From Limnohabitans sp. Bal53 (lineage in GTDB: Bacteria; Pseudomonadota; Gammaproteobacteria; Burkholderiales; Burkholderiaceae_C): a DNA stretch of 64,000 nucleotides. A program made the translations under genes and the position numbers. The DNA is taken from positions 1-64,000 of the forward strand of contig NZ_NESH01000003.1 of NCBI RefSeq assembly GCF_003063355.1. Direction: 5' to 3'. The notes beneath the pieces were generated by a model. It made no database searches, was not told where the DNA came from, and worked only from the letters and a program-made list of their open reading frames with translations. Of the stretch, positions 1-8,613 are shown one piece after another. Numbering within the stretch: position 1 is the first letter of the stretch; every line of letters begins with the position of its first letter.

Positions 1-127
1 TGGTGACAACGTGTCGATCACTGTGAAGTTGATCAACCCCATTGCGATGGAAGAAGGCTTGCGCTTTGCCATCCGCGAAGGTGGCCGCACCGTTGGCGCG
101 GGCGTCGTTGCCAAGATCATTGCTTAA
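1..127 (+). CDS. tuf: Elongation factor Tu, C-terminal end (partial)
   Basis: This is the last 41 codons of EF-Tu, the GTPase that brings aminoacyl-tRNA to the ribosome; the rest lies before the window. The frame starts at base 2 and reads [10 protein letters not shown], then [18 protein letters not shown], and ends KIIA before TAA. That is the hallmark end of bacterial EF-Tu domain 3. It lies 75 bp upstream of rpsJ on the same strand, which is the usual end of the str operon (rpsL-rpsG-fusA-tuf) joining rpsJ. Confidence 0.97.
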
Positions 128-146
128 TTCTTTTGTGGCGCAGCAG

Positions 147-167
147 CGCATTGGCCTGGCCAATGCG
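147..167 (+). other. Stem-loop between tuf and rpsJ
   Basis: Perfect 9-bp inverted repeat (147-155 against 159-167) with a 3-nt loop, in the tuf-rpsJ gap. It has no T-run after it, so it does not look like an intrinsic terminator. It could be an mRNA processing or stability element for the tuf end of a tuf-rpsJ transcript. The structure is seen; the role is inference. Confidence 0.45.
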
Positions 168-202
168 TAACTGCAAGCAGAAACTCACCACAAGGAATTG
201 AC

Positions 203-517
203 ATGTCATCCAAGCAAAAAATCCGCATCCGCCTGAAGGCGTTTGACTACAAACTGATCGACCAGTCCGCTGCCGAGATCGTTGACACCGCCAAGCGCAC
301 CGGCGCGATTGTCAAGGGCCCCGTGCCTTTGCCAACACGCATGAAGCGTTTTGACATCCTGCGCTCACCGCACGTCAACAAGACCAGCCGTGACCAGTTG
401 GAAATCCGTACGCACCAGCGTTTGATGGACATCGTGGACCCCACAGACAAGACTGTGGACGCCCTGATGAAACTCGATCTGCCCGCTGGCGTGGACGTCG
501 AAATCAAGCTGCAGTAA
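203..517 (+). CDS. rpsJ: 30S ribosomal protein S10
   Basis: 104 residues, the normal length for S10, a 30S head protein that also acts as NusE in transcription antitermination. The start [15 protein letters not shown] and the block around [27 protein letters not shown] are typical. An AAGGAAT ribosome binding site lies just before the ATG. It follows tuf, and a 181-bp gap separates it from rplC. That gap carries a promoter and leader, so rpsJ is probably transcribed mainly with tuf. Confidence 0.98.
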   Translation: MSSKQKIRIRLKAFDYKLIDQSAAEIVDTAKRTGAIVKGPVPLPTRMKRFDILRSPHVNKTSRDQLEIRTHQRLMDIVDPTDKTVDALMKLDLPAGVDVEIKLQ

Positions 518-562
518 TGCGGTTTGGGGTGGTCGCTAGGCCATCCAAAACTTGAAACAAGG

Positions 563-590
563 CCCGATTTGCCAGAAATGGCAAGTCGGG
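563..590 (+). promoter_or_regulatory. GAAA-capped stem-loop upstream of rplC
   Basis: Twelve base pairs (563-574 with 579-590, one G-U pair) are closed by a GAAA tetraloop. It would form in read-through transcripts from rpsJ, and its 5' arm overlaps the -35 box of the rplC promoter. It lacks a U-run and so is not a standard terminator. A role in attenuation or processing of read-through RNA is inference. Confidence 0.5.
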
Positions 591-597
591 CTATAAT
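569..597 (+). promoter_or_regulatory. Sigma-70 promoter for the rplC-rpsQ operon
   Basis: TTGCCA (569-574) and a perfect TATAAT (592-597) are separated by 17 bp, close to the sigma-70 consensus. Transcription would start near 604, about 95 nt before the rplC start. The position implies that the S10-type operon here is driven from after rpsJ, while rpsJ itself travels with tuf. Confidence 0.72.
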
Positions 598-603
598 TTC
601 AGG

Positions 604-684
604 CTCACCTCTTTTGGGGTGAGATTTATTAACAGTCTTTCACACACCAAACGGGGCTGCCAATTGAAGTGGCCTCGGTGAAAG
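604..684 (+). promoter_or_regulatory. Structured 5' leader of rplC
   Basis: The predicted leader holds a hairpin with an 8-bp stem and TTTT loop (604-611 with 616-623). It also holds a longer-range pairing (637-643 with 678-684) enclosing a small hairpin (659-662 with 670-673), just before the rplC ribosome binding site. In enterobacteria L4 controls the S10 operon through a leader upstream of rpsJ. This leader sits at the equivalent point of the shortened operon, so similar autoregulation is possible. That is inference. Confidence 0.4.
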
Positions 685-698
685 TTTTGGAGAAAACA

Positions 699-1364
699 AT
701 GAGTCTGAGCAACTCCCTCGGGTTGCTGGGTCGCAAGGTGGGCATGATGCGTCTGTTCACTGATGATGGGGATTCAGTTCCTGTCACAGTGTTGGATGTG
801 TCTAACAACCGTGTATCCCAGGTCAAAACCCAAGAGAACGATGGCTATGTCGCTTTGCAAGTGACATTTGGTGCCCGCAAGGCATCGCGCGTGACCAAGC
901 CCATCGCTGGTCACCTGGCCAAAGCCGGTGTGGAAGCCGGTGAAATCATTCAAGAATTCCGCGTGACCGCTGACACGGCCGCCCAGTACGCCGCTGGCGC
1001 CACTGTGCCCGTGGCTGCTGTGTTTGCTGTGGGCCAGAAAGTGGACGTGCAAGGCACTTCCATCGGTAAAGGCTTCACCGGCACGATCAAGCGTCACAAC
1101 TTCAAGTCGCAGCGCGCATCGCACGGTAACAGCCGTTCGCACAACGTGCCTGGTTCGATTTCGATGGCGCAAGATCCCGGCCGCGTGTTCCCTGGCAAGA
1201 AAATGTCGGGCCACCTCGGTGACGTGACTTGCACTACGCAGAACCTCGCCGTGATCCGCGTTGACGAAGCCCGTGGTCTGTTGATGATCAAGGGTGCCAT
1301 TCCCGGTTCCAAAGGTGGTTTCGTGACAGTGCGTCCCGCCGTTAAAGTTAAAGGAGCGAACTGA
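699..1364 (+). CDS. rplC: 50S ribosomal protein L3
   Basis: 221 residues from the ATG at 699 ([20 protein letters not shown]), preceded by GGAGAAA. An in-frame GTG at 669 is a poorer start because it lies before that site. L3 is an early-assembly 23S rRNA protein near the peptidyl transferase centre. The internal extension with [13 protein letters not shown] and the Q-containing [17 protein letters not shown] loop are present; that Gln is the PrmB methylation site in E. coli. It overlaps rplD by one base. Confidence 0.97.
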   Translation: MSLSNSLGLLGRKVGMMRLFTDDGDSVPVTVLDVSNNRVSQVKTQENDGYVALQVTFGARKASRVTKPIAGHLAKAGVEAGEIIQEFRVTADTAAQYAAGATVPVAAVFAVGQKVDVQGTSIGKGFTGTIKRHNFKSQRASHGNSRSHNVPGSISMAQDPGRVFPGKKMSGHLGDVTCTTQNLAVIRVDEARGLLMIKGAIPGSKGGFVTVRPAVKVKGAN

Positions 1365-1984
1365 TGCAGCTCGAACTCCTGAACGACCAAGGTCAAGCCG
1401 CTTCCAAAGTGGACGCGCCCGAGACTGTGTTCGGTCGTGAATACAACGAAGCCCTGATTCACCAGATCGTGGTGGCTTATCAGGCCAATGCCCGTCAAGG
1501 CACCCGCGCTCAAAAGGACCGTGAACAAGTTCACCACTCCACTAAGAAGCCTTTTAAACAAAAAGGCACTGGTCGCGCTCGTGCTGGCATGACTTCCTCG
1601 CCTTTGTGGCGTGGCGGTGGTCGGATTTTCCCGAACATGCCCGACGAAAACTTCACCCAGAAGATCAACAAGAAGATGTACCGCGCGGGTATGGCTTCGA
1701 TCTTCTCCCAGTTGGCCCGCGAAGGCCGTCTGGCTGTGGTGGATTCCTTCAAAGTTGAGACACCCAAAACCAAGCAGCTCGCTGCCAAGTTCAAGGCCAT
1801 GAGTCTCGACAACGTGCTGGTGATCGCCGACGAAGTCGACGAAAACCTGTACTTGGCATCGCGCAACCTGATCAACATCCTGATTGTTGAGCCGCGTTAC
1901 GCTGATCCCGTGTCTTTGGTGAACTTCAAGAAAGTCCTCGTGACCAAAGGTGCCATGGACAAACTCAAGGAGATGTTTGCATGA
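1364..1984 (+). CDS. rplD: 50S ribosomal protein L4
   Basis: 206 residues, normal for L4, which lines the peptide exit tunnel and in enterobacteria also represses the S10 operon. The conserved loop with [12 protein letters not shown] and WRGGGRIF is clear around residues 60-90. It shares one base with the rplC stop and overlaps rplW by 4 bp, so translation is probably coupled. Confidence 0.97.
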   Translation: MQLELLNDQGQAASKVDAPETVFGREYNEALIHQIVVAYQANARQGTRAQKDREQVHHSTKKPFKQKGTGRARAGMTSSPLWRGGGRIFPNMPDENFTQKINKKMYRAGMASIFSQLAREGRLAVVDSFKVETPKTKQLAAKFKAMSLDNVLVIADEVDENLYLASRNLINILIVEPRYADPVSLVNFKKVLVTKGAMDKLKEMFA

Positions 1985-2295
1985 GCGCCGTGAAGTTTGA
2001 CGAAGGTCGTCTGATGTCCGTGCTGGTTGCGCCCATCGTGTCCGAAAAGGCCACCATGGTTGCTGAAAAGTCCAACACCGTGACATTCAAAGTGCTGCAG
2101 GACGCTACCAAGCCTGAAATCAAAGCCGCTGTGCAATTGATGTTCAAGGTTGAGGTCAAAGGCGTGTCTGTGGTGAATACCAAGGGCAAGACCAAGCGTT
2201 TTGGCAAGACCATTGGCCGTCGCGACAACGTTCGCAAGGCTTATGTCACGCTGCAACCAGGTCAAGAGCTGAACCTGTCTGGGGAGGCTGCGTAA
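1981..2295 (+). CDS. rplW: 50S ribosomal protein L23
   Basis: 104 residues with [14 protein letters not shown] and the C-terminal [12 protein letters not shown]23 sits at the tunnel exit and docks trigger factor and SRP. Its start overlaps the end of rplD by 4 bp and rplB follows after 2 bp. Confidence 0.97.
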   Translation: MSAVKFDEGRLMSVLVAPIVSEKATMVAEKSNTVTFKVLQDATKPEIKAAVQLMFKVEVKGVSVVNTKGKTKRFGKTIGRRDNVRKAYVTLQPGQELNLSGEAA

Positions 2296-2297
2296 TC

Positions 2298-3122
2298 ATG
2301 GCTGTCATCAAGATCAAACCGACATCCCCAGGCCGTCGTGGCGTGGTGAAGGTCACCCGTGACCACCTGCACAAAGGTGAAGGCTACGCTCCGTTGCTGG
2401 AACCCCAGCACCAGAAGTCGGGCCGTAACAACAACGGTCACATCACAACGCGCCACAAAGGCGGTGGTCACAAGCACCACTACCGCGTGGTCGATTTCAA
2501 GCGCAACAAAGACGCGATCCCGGCGAAAGTCGAGCGCATCGAGTACGACCCAAACCGTACTGCGCACATTGCTTTGCTGTGCTACGCCGATGGCGAGCGC
2601 CGTTACATCATTGCCCCTCGTGGCATTGAGACCGGTGCAACCCTGATGTCGGGCCCAGAAGCGCCGATCCGCGCTGGCAACACTTTGCCAATCCGCAACA
2701 TCCCCGTGGGTTCGACCATCCATTGCATCGAGCTCAAGCCCGGTGCTGGTGCACAGATCGCCCGCTCGGCTGGTGCTTCGGCCACATTGTTGGCTCGCGA
2801 AGGCATCTACGCTCAAGTGCGTATGCGCTCCGGTGAAGTTCGCAAGATCCACATCGAGTGCCGTGCAACCATTGGTGAAGTCGCCAACGAAGAGCACAGC
2901 CTGCGCCAATTGGGCAAGGCCGGTGTCAAGCGTTGGATGGGTATCCGCCCAACCGTTCGTGGCGTGGCCATGAACCCAGTGGATCACCCGCACGGTGGTG
3001 GCGAAGGCCGTACCGGCGAAGGCCGTCATGCAGTAGACCCGTGGGGCAACCTCACCAAGGGCTACCGTACCCGTAACAACAAGCGCACACAGGTCATGAT
3101 CGTGTCGCGTCGCAAGAAGTAA
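2298..3122 (+). CDS. rplB: 50S ribosomal protein L2
   Basis: 274 residues, the standard length. L2 is a primary 23S rRNA binder needed for subunit joining and peptidyl transfer. Seen are [27 protein letters not shown] and the C-terminal block [20 protein letters not shown], which carries the conserved functional His. It is in the canonical position between rplW and rpsS. Confidence 0.98.
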   Translation: MAVIKIKPTSPGRRGVVKVTRDHLHKGEGYAPLLEPQHQKSGRNNNGHITTRHKGGGHKHHYRVVDFKRNKDAIPAKVERIEYDPNRTAHIALLCYADGERRYIIAPRGIETGATLMSGPEAPIRAGNTLPIRNIPVGSTIHCIELKPGAGAQIARSAGASATLLAREGIYAQVRMRSGEVRKIHIECRATIGEVANEEHSLRQLGKAGVKRWMGIRPTVRGVAMNPVDHPHGGGEGRTGEGRHAVDPWGNLTKGYRTRNNKRTQVMIVSRRKK

Positions 3123-3132
3123 GGGTTAGACA

Positions 3133-3411
3133 ATGACACGCTCTCTCAAAAAGGGTCCATTCGTTGACCACCACTTGTTGGCCAAGGTTGAAAAAGCCGT
3201 TGCCACCAAAGACAAAAAGCCCGTCAAGACATGGTCGCGTCGCTCCATGGTTTTGCCCGATTTCATCGGTCTGACCATCGCCGTTCACAACGGCAAGCAA
3301 CACGTTCCTGTTTATGTGACCGACCAAATGGTTGGCCACAAATTGGGCGAATTCGCATTGACCCGGACATTCAAGGGTCACCCTGCGGACAAAAAAGTCC
3401 AGAAGAAATAA
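3133..3411 (+). CDS. rpsS: 30S ribosomal protein S19
   Basis: 92 residues: [15 protein letters not shown] at the start, then [22 protein letters not shown] and [14 protein letters not shown]. It is a head protein that contacts S13 and 16S rRNA. It follows rplB by 10 bp. Confidence 0.98.
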   Translation: MTRSLKKGPFVDHHLLAKVEKAVATKDKKPVKTWSRRSMVLPDFIGLTIAVHNGKQHVPVYVTDQMVGHKLGEFALTRTFKGHPADKKVQKK

Positions 3412-3420
3412 GGAAAGACC

Positions 3421-3750
3421 ATGGAAACACGTGCAGTCCTCCGGGGCGTCCGTTTGTCGGTCGATAAAGGCCGCCTGGTCGCCGATTTGATTCGCGGTAA
3501 AAAAGTGGATCAAGCTCTGAACATTTTGACTTTCACGCAGAAAAAAGCTGCGGGCATCGTCAAGAAGGTTCTCGAGTCCGCCATCGCCAACGCTGAACAC
3601 AACGACGGCGCCGACATCGACGAATTGAAGGTGAAAACCATCTACGTCGAACAAGGCACCACGCTCAAGCGTTTCACCGCCCGCGCCAAAGGCCGTGGCA
3701 ACCGCATCAGCAAACCCACATGCCATGTGTATGTGACGGTCGGCAACTAA
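3421..3750 (+). CDS. rplV: 50S ribosomal protein L22
   Basis: 109 residues: [20 protein letters not shown], an [14 protein letters not shown] segment and the tunnel-lining hairpin with [19 protein letters not shown]. Mutations in that hairpin are a known route to macrolide resistance in other species; nothing unusual is visible here. An AGGAAAGACC site precedes the ATG. Confidence 0.98.
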   Translation: METRAVLRGVRLSVDKGRLVADLIRGKKVDQALNILTFTQKKAAGIVKKVLESAIANAEHNDGADIDELKVKTIYVEQGTTLKRFTARAKGRGNRISKPTCHVYVTVGN

Positions 3751-3764
3751 GCCAGGGAAGAAAC

Positions 3765-4643
3765 ATGGGACAAAAAATCCATCCTACCGGCTTCCGTTTG
3801 GCCGTCAGCCGTAACTGGTCCAGCCGTTGGTACGCCAGCAACAAAGACTTCGCCGGCATGCTGGCCGAAGACATCAAGGTGCGTGAGTACCTCAAGGCCA
3901 AGCTCAAGAACGCTGCGGTTTCCCGCGTGCTGATCGAGCGTCCAGCCAAGAGCGCCCGCATCACCATCTTCTCGGCTCGTCCAGGTGTGGTGATCGGCAA
4001 AAAAGGCGAAGACATCGAGTTGCTCAAGAAAGAACTCGCTGCGCGTCTGGGCGTGCCTGTTGCGGTCAACATCGAAGAAGTGCGCAAGCCTGAAATCGAT
4101 GCCCAACTGATCGCTGACAGCATCACCCAACAGCTCGAAAAGCGGATCATGTTCCGCCGCGCCATGAAACGCGCCATGCAAAACGCCATGCGTCTGGGTG
4201 CCCAAGGCATCAAGATCATGTCGGCTGGCCGTCTGAACGGCATCGAAATTGCGCGTACTGAGTGGTACCGCGAAGGCCGTGTGCCATTGCACACCCTGCG
4301 CGCTGACATCGACTACGCCACTTCGGAAGCCAAGACCACCTACGGCGTCATCGGCGTCAAGGTATGGGTCTACAAGGGCGACACTTTGGGTCGCAACGAT
4401 GCGCCAGCTTTGGCTGAGCCTCGTGCCGAAGAAGAGCGCCGTCCGCGTGGTCCACGTCGTGATGCCCGTCCTGGTGAGCGCCCCGCAGGCGATCGCCGTG
4501 GCGGTCCACGTCGCCCCGCTGGCACCAACACAGCACCCACCGACGGCAGCGACAAGCCTGCCGGCGCGGGTGGTGATGCCAAACCCGCCGTTAAGCGCGT
4601 ACGCACAGTCGCCGCGCCAGCTGCAGCAGCTGACGGTCAATAA
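3765..4643 (+). CDS. rpsC: 30S ribosomal protein S3 with long C-terminal tail
   Basis: 292 residues from the ATG at 3765 ([14 protein letters not shown]); E. coli S3 has 233. The KH domain signature [13 protein letters not shown] lies near residues 70-85, followed by the C-terminal domain ([26 protein letters not shown]). After about residue 212 comes an extra stretch of some 80 residues rich in Arg, Pro, Gly and Ala ([14 protein letters not shown] and similar), which looks disordered and positively charged. S3 helps form the mRNA entry channel. The frame stays open upstream to 3720, inside rplV, but homology starts at MGQKIHP. Confidence 0.97.
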   Translation: MGQKIHPTGFRLAVSRNWSSRWYASNKDFAGMLAEDIKVREYLKAKLKNAAVSRVLIERPAKSARITIFSARPGVVIGKKGEDIELLKKELAARLGVPVAVNIEEVRKPEIDAQLIADSITQQLEKRIMFRRAMKRAMQNAMRLGAQGIKIMSAGRLNGIEIARTEWYREGRVPLHTLRADIDYATSEAKTTYGVIGVKVWVYKGDTLGRNDAPALAEPRAEEERRPRGPRRDARPGERPAGDRRGGPRRPAGTNTAPTDGSDKPAGAGGDAKPAVKRVRTVAAPAAAADGQ

Positions 4644-4654
4644 GGAGTAACAAC

Positions 4655-5071
4655 ATGCTGCAACCTGCTCGCAGAAAGTTCCGCAAGGAACAGAAGGGCC
4701 GCAACACCGGCGTCGCTACCCGTGGCAACACGGTGGCGTTCGGTGACTTCGGTCTGAAGTCCACTGATCGCGGCCGTCTGACGGCCCGCCAGATCGAAGC
4801 CGCACGTCGTGCGATTTCCCGTCACGTCAAACGTGGTGGTCGTATCTGGATTCGTGTGTTCCCTGACAAGCCGATTTCCACCAAGCCTGCTGAAGTGCGT
4901 ATGGGTAACGGTAAAGGTAACCCCGAGTACTACGTGGCTGAGATCCAACCCGGTAAGGTGCTCTACGAAATCGTAGGCGTGCCAGAAGAGTTGGCCCGTG
5001 AAGCCTTCAAATTGGCCGCTGCCAAGTTGCCTCTGCGTACCACTTTTGTGGCCCGCATGATTGGCCAATAA
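4655..5071 (+). CDS. rplP: 50S ribosomal protein L16
   Basis: 138 residues beginning [17 protein letters not shown]. The regions [22 protein letters not shown] and [18 protein letters not shown] are diagnostic. L16 shapes the A-site on the large subunit. A TAAGGAG site overlaps the rpsC stop. Confidence 0.98.
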   Translation: MLQPARRKFRKEQKGRNTGVATRGNTVAFGDFGLKSTDRGRLTARQIEAARRAISRHVKRGGRIWIRVFPDKPISTKPAEVRMGNGKGNPEYYVAEIQPGKVLYEIVGVPEELAREAFKLAAAKLPLRTTFVARMIGQ

Positions 5072-5088
5072 TTCAGGAGAAATAAGAA

Positions 5089-5283
5089 ATGAATGCTGCT
5101 GAATTGCGCCAAAAAGACGTTGCTGGTGTGAAAGACGAAATCAAAGCGCTGCAAAAAGCCCACTTTGGCCTTCGTATGCAAAAAGCCACACAACAACTCG
5201 GCAACACCGGTACGCTGAGCGAAACTCGCCGTGCCATCGCCCGTGCCAAAACCATTCTTGCCCAAAAGCAAGCCGCCAAGTAA
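5089..5283 (+). CDS. rpmC: 50S ribosomal protein L29
   Basis: 64 residues, the usual small L29: [10 protein letters not shown] then [31 protein letters not shown]. It lies near the tunnel exit beside L23. An AGGAGA site lies upstream. Confidence 0.97.
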   Translation: MNAAELRQKDVAGVKDEIKALQKAHFGLRMQKATQQLGNTGTLSETRRAIARAKTILAQKQAAK

Positions 5284-5292
5284 GGAGTGACC

Positions 5293-5562
5293 ATGACGGA
5301 AGCTAAAACATCCCTCAAGCGCACCTTGATTGGCAAGGTGGTCAGCGACAAGCGCGCCAAGACCGTGACCGTGCTGGTTGAGCGTCGTGTGAAACACGCC
5401 CTCTACGGCAAGATCGTGGCCAAGTCGAGCAAGTACCACGCGCACGACGAAACAGGTGAGTTCCACCTGGGCGACACCATCGAAATCACGGAAAGCCGTC
5501 CGATTTCGAAGACCAAAAACTGGGTTGCTACGCGCCTGGTTCAGAAAGCTGCTGCCGTTTAA
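5293..5562 (+). CDS. rpsQ: 30S ribosomal protein S17
   Basis: 89 residues from the ATG at 5293 ([20 protein letters not shown]). An AAGGAG at 5282-5287 sets this start in preference to the GTG at 5287. [23 protein letters not shown] and [21 protein letters not shown] are typical. It is the last gene of the classical S10 operon, and a terminator follows rather than rplN and the spc operon. Confidence 0.97.
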   Translation: MTEAKTSLKRTLIGKVVSDKRAKTVTVLVERRVKHALYGKIVAKSSKYHAHDETGEFHLGDTIEITESRPISKTKNWVATRLVQKAAAV

Positions 5563-5593
5563 GCCCTTCAGGCCAACTGCTGCAAACTTTTTG

Positions 5594-5626
5594 AAAACGA
5601 CCCACAATGGTGGGTCGTTTTTTTTT
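5594..5626 (+). terminator. Intrinsic terminator of the S10 operon
   Basis: A 12-bp perfect stem (5594-5605 with 5610-5621) with an AATG loop is followed by an unbroken T-run to 5626. It lies 31 bp after rpsQ and ends the ribosomal operon before the peroxiredoxin gene. Confidence 0.93.
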
Positions 5627-5665
5627 ACCCAGGCCATTTCGCCACATCACAACAAGGAGCACAAC

Positions 5666-6172
5666 ATGATCAAAGTCGGAGATACATTACCCGCAGCCAC
5701 ACTGATGGAATACGTCGAAGTGGAAGGCAACGGTTGCAGCATTGGCCCCAATCCCGTCGATGTGGCCAAGGCCACAGCCGGCAAGACCATCGCCCTGTTT
5801 GCTTTGCCAGGTGCTTTCACGCCCACCTGCTCGGTCAAACACGTACCAGGCTATGTGGAAAACCATGATGCCTTGAAGGCCGCTGGCGTGGATGAGATCT
5901 GGTGCGTGAGCGTGAACGACGCTTTCGTGATGGGTGCATGGGCACGCGAACAAAAGACGGGCACCAAAGTGCGCATGTTGGGAGATGGCAGTGGCGACTT
6001 CAGCAAAGCTACAGGCTTGACGCTGGACCTGACAGCACGTGGCATGGGTGTGCGCAGTAACCGTTATTCCATGCTCGTCAAAGACGGCAAGGTGGCTACT
6101 TTGAACGTGGAAGGCCCTGGTAAATTTGAAGTCAGCGATGCAGGAACACTGCTGGCGCAAGCCAAGGCTTGA
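5666..6172 (+). CDS. Peroxiredoxin, Prx5/AhpE-like
   Basis: 168 residues from the ATG at 5666 with an AAGGAG site 8 bp upstream. The frame is open back to 5456 inside rpsQ but has no homology there. The family (Prx5, thioredoxin fold) reduces peroxides with thiols. The peroxidatic Cys is Cys55 in LPGAFTPTCSVKHVPGY, and a second Cys in DEIWCVSVND may be resolving. MGVRSNRYSMLVKDG is also typical. Terminators lie on both sides, so it is probably monocistronic. Confidence 0.93.
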   Translation: MIKVGDTLPAATLMEYVEVEGNGCSIGPNPVDVAKATAGKTIALFALPGAFTPTCSVKHVPGYVENHDALKAAGVDEIWCVSVNDAFVMGAWAREQKTGTKVRMLGDGSGDFSKATGLTLDLTARGMGVRSNRYSMLVKDGKVATLNVEGPGKFEVSDAGTLLAQAKA

Positions 6173-6189
6173 GCCTTGTCAAGCCGATC

Positions 6190-6216
6190 AAAAAGGGACC
6201 TTGGGTCCTTTTTTTA
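6190..6216 (+). terminator. Intrinsic terminator after the peroxiredoxin gene
   Basis: Stem AAAAGGGACC / GGTCCTTTTT (one G-U pair) with a TTG loop and a T-run. It lies 18 bp after the stop codon and before the convergent acetyltransferase gene, whose end is at 6254. Confidence 0.85.
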
Positions 6217-6253
6217 TGGATGCACGTTGACTGGATGCCTCACGACAGATCGA

Positions 6254-6757
6254 TTAGATAATGTCTACTTTGAGGTAATGAGCGCCAGCGTGAGGGTTGT
6301 GGTAATAGGGTGGAATCTCGAAAAAGCCTAAATCCTCGTACAAGGCGCGAGCGGCTTCCATGTCGTCTAAGGTGTCGAGCAAAACACAGTGATAGGCCGC
6401 AGCGCGTGCTGCATCCAGGATCGCTTCGGTCAGCAGGCGGCCCAATCCCAATCCCCGATAGGCTGGGCGCACATACAGGCGTTTCATCTCGGCGGCATTG
6501 GCGTAATCGCTGGCATCGAAGGGTCGCAAGGCGCAGCACCCTGCCACTTCGCCGTCGACCCAGGCCAGAAGCAAGGCGCCACGGGGGTCGGTGTACTCAC
6601 CGGGTAGGGCATCCAGCTCCTGCTCAAAATCCTGAAAACACAAATCCACATTCAGACTGGCCGCGTATTCCATGAAGATGGAGCGCGTAGCCAGCAGGTC
6701 GGCGGTGTGAGCGGGGCTGCGCAGCACAATGACAGGTGAATCAGGTGATGAATTCAA
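6254..6757 (-). CDS. GNAT family N-acetyltransferase
   Basis: 167 residues if translation starts at the TTG at 6757, which has a strong GGAGG 9 bp upstream; a GTG at 6781 would add eight residues. The acetyl-CoA signature MKRLYVRPAYRGLGLGRLL is followed by the LDTLDDMEAARALYEDLGFF motif usual in GNATs. The fold transfers acetyl from acetyl-CoA to an amine; the substrate cannot be read from the sequence. It follows the cytochrome b561 gene closely and may be cotranscribed with it. Confidence 0.85.
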   Translation of the reverse strand: MNSSPDSPVIVLRSPAHTADLLATRSIFMEYAASLNVDLCFQDFEQELDALPGEYTDPRGALLLAWVDGEVAGCCALRPFDASDYANAAEMKRLYVRPAYRGLGLGRLLTEAILDAARAAAYHCVLLDTLDDMEAARALYEDLGFFEIPPYYHNPHAGAHYLKVDII

Positions 6758-6796
6758 GGGGGTCTTCCTCCGCAGATACACAGTGTATAGGCAAGA

Positions 6797-7459
6797 TCAA
6801 GTACCCCATAACAGCAGGCCATAAACGGACAAGGCCGACAGGCCCAAGATCAACAAGGCGACAAGACGATGAGGCCAATGGTCGCGAGAGGCAGGCACGG
6901 GTTGCGGCAGTGTTTTGTCACCGTGCAGCATGGCGGGCACCAAGGGTGGGTGCTTTTTAAAGCGATGCCAAAGCAGAGCCAGGAGGTGCAAGACCACCAA
7001 GGCCAAAATGATCAGCTTGCCCCAATGTTTGTGCCAAGCCGAGGCCCATGACACCCAGCTACCAGAGACCAGTGCAGTCAAAGGCCCGGAATTGGCGATC
7101 TCGTCATCACTGATCAAACCAGTAGAGACTTGAAACAAAACAAAAAACAGCATGGCAAGAATGGACCAAGAGCCCAGCGGGTTGTGCCCGGCTTCAGTCC
7201 GTTCGTTGGCGCGTGTTTGCAAATAGGCCAAGGCATGTCGTGGGTGCAAGGACAAACTGGACCAGCGTGACCAGTGCCCACCTACAAACCCCCAAGCCAG
7301 CCTGAAAAGCACCAAAGTCAATACGGCATAGCCCAAGCGGAAATGCCAAACCATGGCATTGCCCCCGACATTGCCCGTGATGAACAAACCAACCACACAA
7401 GCGGCCAAAGCCCAATGAAAAAAGCGGGTGGGCAGATCCCAAATGCGAACGGTGAACAT
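6797..7459 (-). CDS. Cytochrome b561-type membrane protein
   Basis: 220 residues from the ATG at 7459 (MFTVRIWDLPTRFFHWALAA). This is a bacterial/Ni-hydrogenase-type b561 domain with about four membrane helices. Visible heme-ligand candidates are the His in RFFHW, in VWHFRLGY and in LVVLHLLALLWHRF. It is the usual quinol-side electron donor to a partner c-type cytochrome. A cytochrome c-prime gene is divergently transcribed 92 bp away, a frequent pairing. An upstream in-frame extension to 7612 is ignored because it runs over the divergent gene. Confidence 0.9.
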   Translation of the reverse strand: MFTVRIWDLPTRFFHWALAACVVGLFITGNVGGNAMVWHFRLGYAVLTLVLFRLAWGFVGGHWSRWSSLSLHPRHALAYLQTRANERTEAGHNPLGSWSILAMLFFVLFQVSTGLISDDEIANSGPLTALVSGSWVSWASAWHKHWGKLIILALVVLHLLALLWHRFKKHPPLVPAMLHGDKTLPQPVPASRDHWPHRLVALLILGLSALSVYGLLLWGT

Positions 7460-7551
7460 GAACACTTTCAAAGCTGCGGGAATCAGAAAACTATGAGAAA
7501 CTGAATGAAGGATAAATCCTTTTAACCCGTAAACCATGATGTGAGTCAAAC

Positions 7552-8004
7552 ATGAAATACACAACGAGCTGCGCAAGTGCTTTGTTACTGCTGGCGATGG
7601 GCTTGCCCGCACAAGCGCAATTTGCCAAACCGGAAGATGCCATCAAATACCGAAAGGCCAGTTTCACGGTGATGGCAGCACATTTCGGCCGAATCGGTGC
7701 CATGGCCAATGGACGAGTACCCTACGACGCCAAGGCCGCAGCCGAAAACGCCGACGTGGTGGCCACCCTGTCCAAGCTGCCTTGGGCTGCTTTTGGTGAA
7801 GGCACAGACAAGGGTGACACCCGCGCGAAGCCCGAGATCTGGAAAGAAGCTGGCAAGTACAAAGAAGCGGCTGACAAAATGCAAGCCGAGATCGTGAAGC
7901 TCAACACCGCAGCCAAAGCGGGCAACATCGATGCTTTGAAAGCCGCTTTTGGCCCAGCCGCCGCCTCGTGCAAAGCCTGCCACGACAACTTCCGCAAGGA
8001 TTAA
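7552..8004 (+). CDS. Class II cytochrome c (cytochrome c-prime / c556)
   Basis: 150 residues with a signal peptide (cleavage likely after the GLPAQA at residues 17-22), so periplasmic. It has one heme c site near the C-terminus, CKACH at residues 140-144, the hallmark of class II four-helix-bundle cytochromes. Pairing with the divergent b561 gene suggests an electron-transfer partner; whether heme is high-spin (c-prime) or low-spin (c556) cannot be told. Confidence 0.93.
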   Translation: MKYTTSCASALLLLAMGLPAQAQFAKPEDAIKYRKASFTVMAAHFGRIGAMANGRVPYDAKAAAENADVVATLSKLPWAAFGEGTDKGDTRAKPEIWKEAGKYKEAADKMQAEIVKLNTAAKAGNIDALKAAFGPAAASCKACHDNFRKD

Positions 8005-8033
8005 AAGCAGCGCAGTCAAGCCGCTGGATTTCC

Positions 8034-8063
8034 AAAAAACAACCGGGTCAGCGCGGCCCGGTT
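8034..8063 (-). terminator. Intrinsic terminator for the TlpA-like gene
   Basis: Read on the minus strand, a 7-bp stem (8057-8063 with 8041-8047) runs into GTTTTTTGG. It lies 22 bp after the stop of the thioredoxin-like gene and before the convergent cytochrome gene. Confidence 0.65.
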
Positions 8064-8085
8064 GCAGGTGTGAGGGACAAGTGAA

Positions 8086-8613
8086 TCAGGATTCTGCCAA
8101 CAGCTTGTCGATCAACTGGTGCAATTCGACAAAATTAGGCGTCCCGACAAACCGTTTCACAACTTCGCCACGTTTGTTCACCAAAAAGGTGGTGGGTGTG
8201 AGTTTGACATCGCCCCAAGCGCGCGCTACGCCCCCAGTGTTGTCAATCGCCACTTTGAAGGGCAATTGACGTGACTGGGCAAAATTGACCACATAGCTGG
8301 GTGGGTCGTAGCTCATGGCCACGGCCACGGTTTCATAGCCCCGGTCCTTGAACTTGTTGTAAGTGGAGACCAGCTCGGGCATTTCGGCCACGCACGAAGT
8401 GCAACTGGTGGCCCAAAAATTAACCAAAGATACTTTTCCTTGCAATTGCTGAGTGCTGACGGTGCTGCCGTCGAGTAAAACAAAGGAAGATTCGGGCGCA
8501 CGCTCACCCGCGCAGCCCCACAGGGCCAGCAGCAAGCCGAGCGCGCAAGCACCCTTCAACATACGACGGCCCACAGGCTGCACATTCCAGGGAGTATTCA
8601 GATGGTTCTTCAT
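8086..8613 (-). CDS. TlpA-family thiol-disulfide oxidoreductase, probable lipoprotein
   Basis: 175 residues from the ATG at 8613. A hydrophobic segment ends in a lipobox-like ALWGC around residue 34, so it is probably a membrane-anchored periplasmic lipoprotein. The thioredoxin fold has the active site WATSCTSC, a CxxC with unusual Thr-Ser between the cysteines, and the cis-Pro block LTPTTFLV. Members reduce periplasmic disulfides, often for cytochrome c maturation, which fits the nearby cytochrome. Its first codons overlap the divergent DUF4197 gene. Confidence 0.9.
   Translation of the reverse strand: MKNHLNTPWNVQPVGRRMLKGACALGLLLALWGCAGERAPESSFVLLDGSTVSTQQLQGKVSLVNFWATSCTSCVAEMPELVSTYNKFKDRGYETVAVAMSYDPPSYVVNFAQSRQLPFKVAIDNTGGVARAWGDVKLTPTTFLVNKRGEVVKRFVGTPNFVELHQLIDKLLAES

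Noticed and set aside
147..167. Intrinsic terminator after tuf
   Set aside because: The stem is good but no T-run follows, so it is listed only as a stem-loop.
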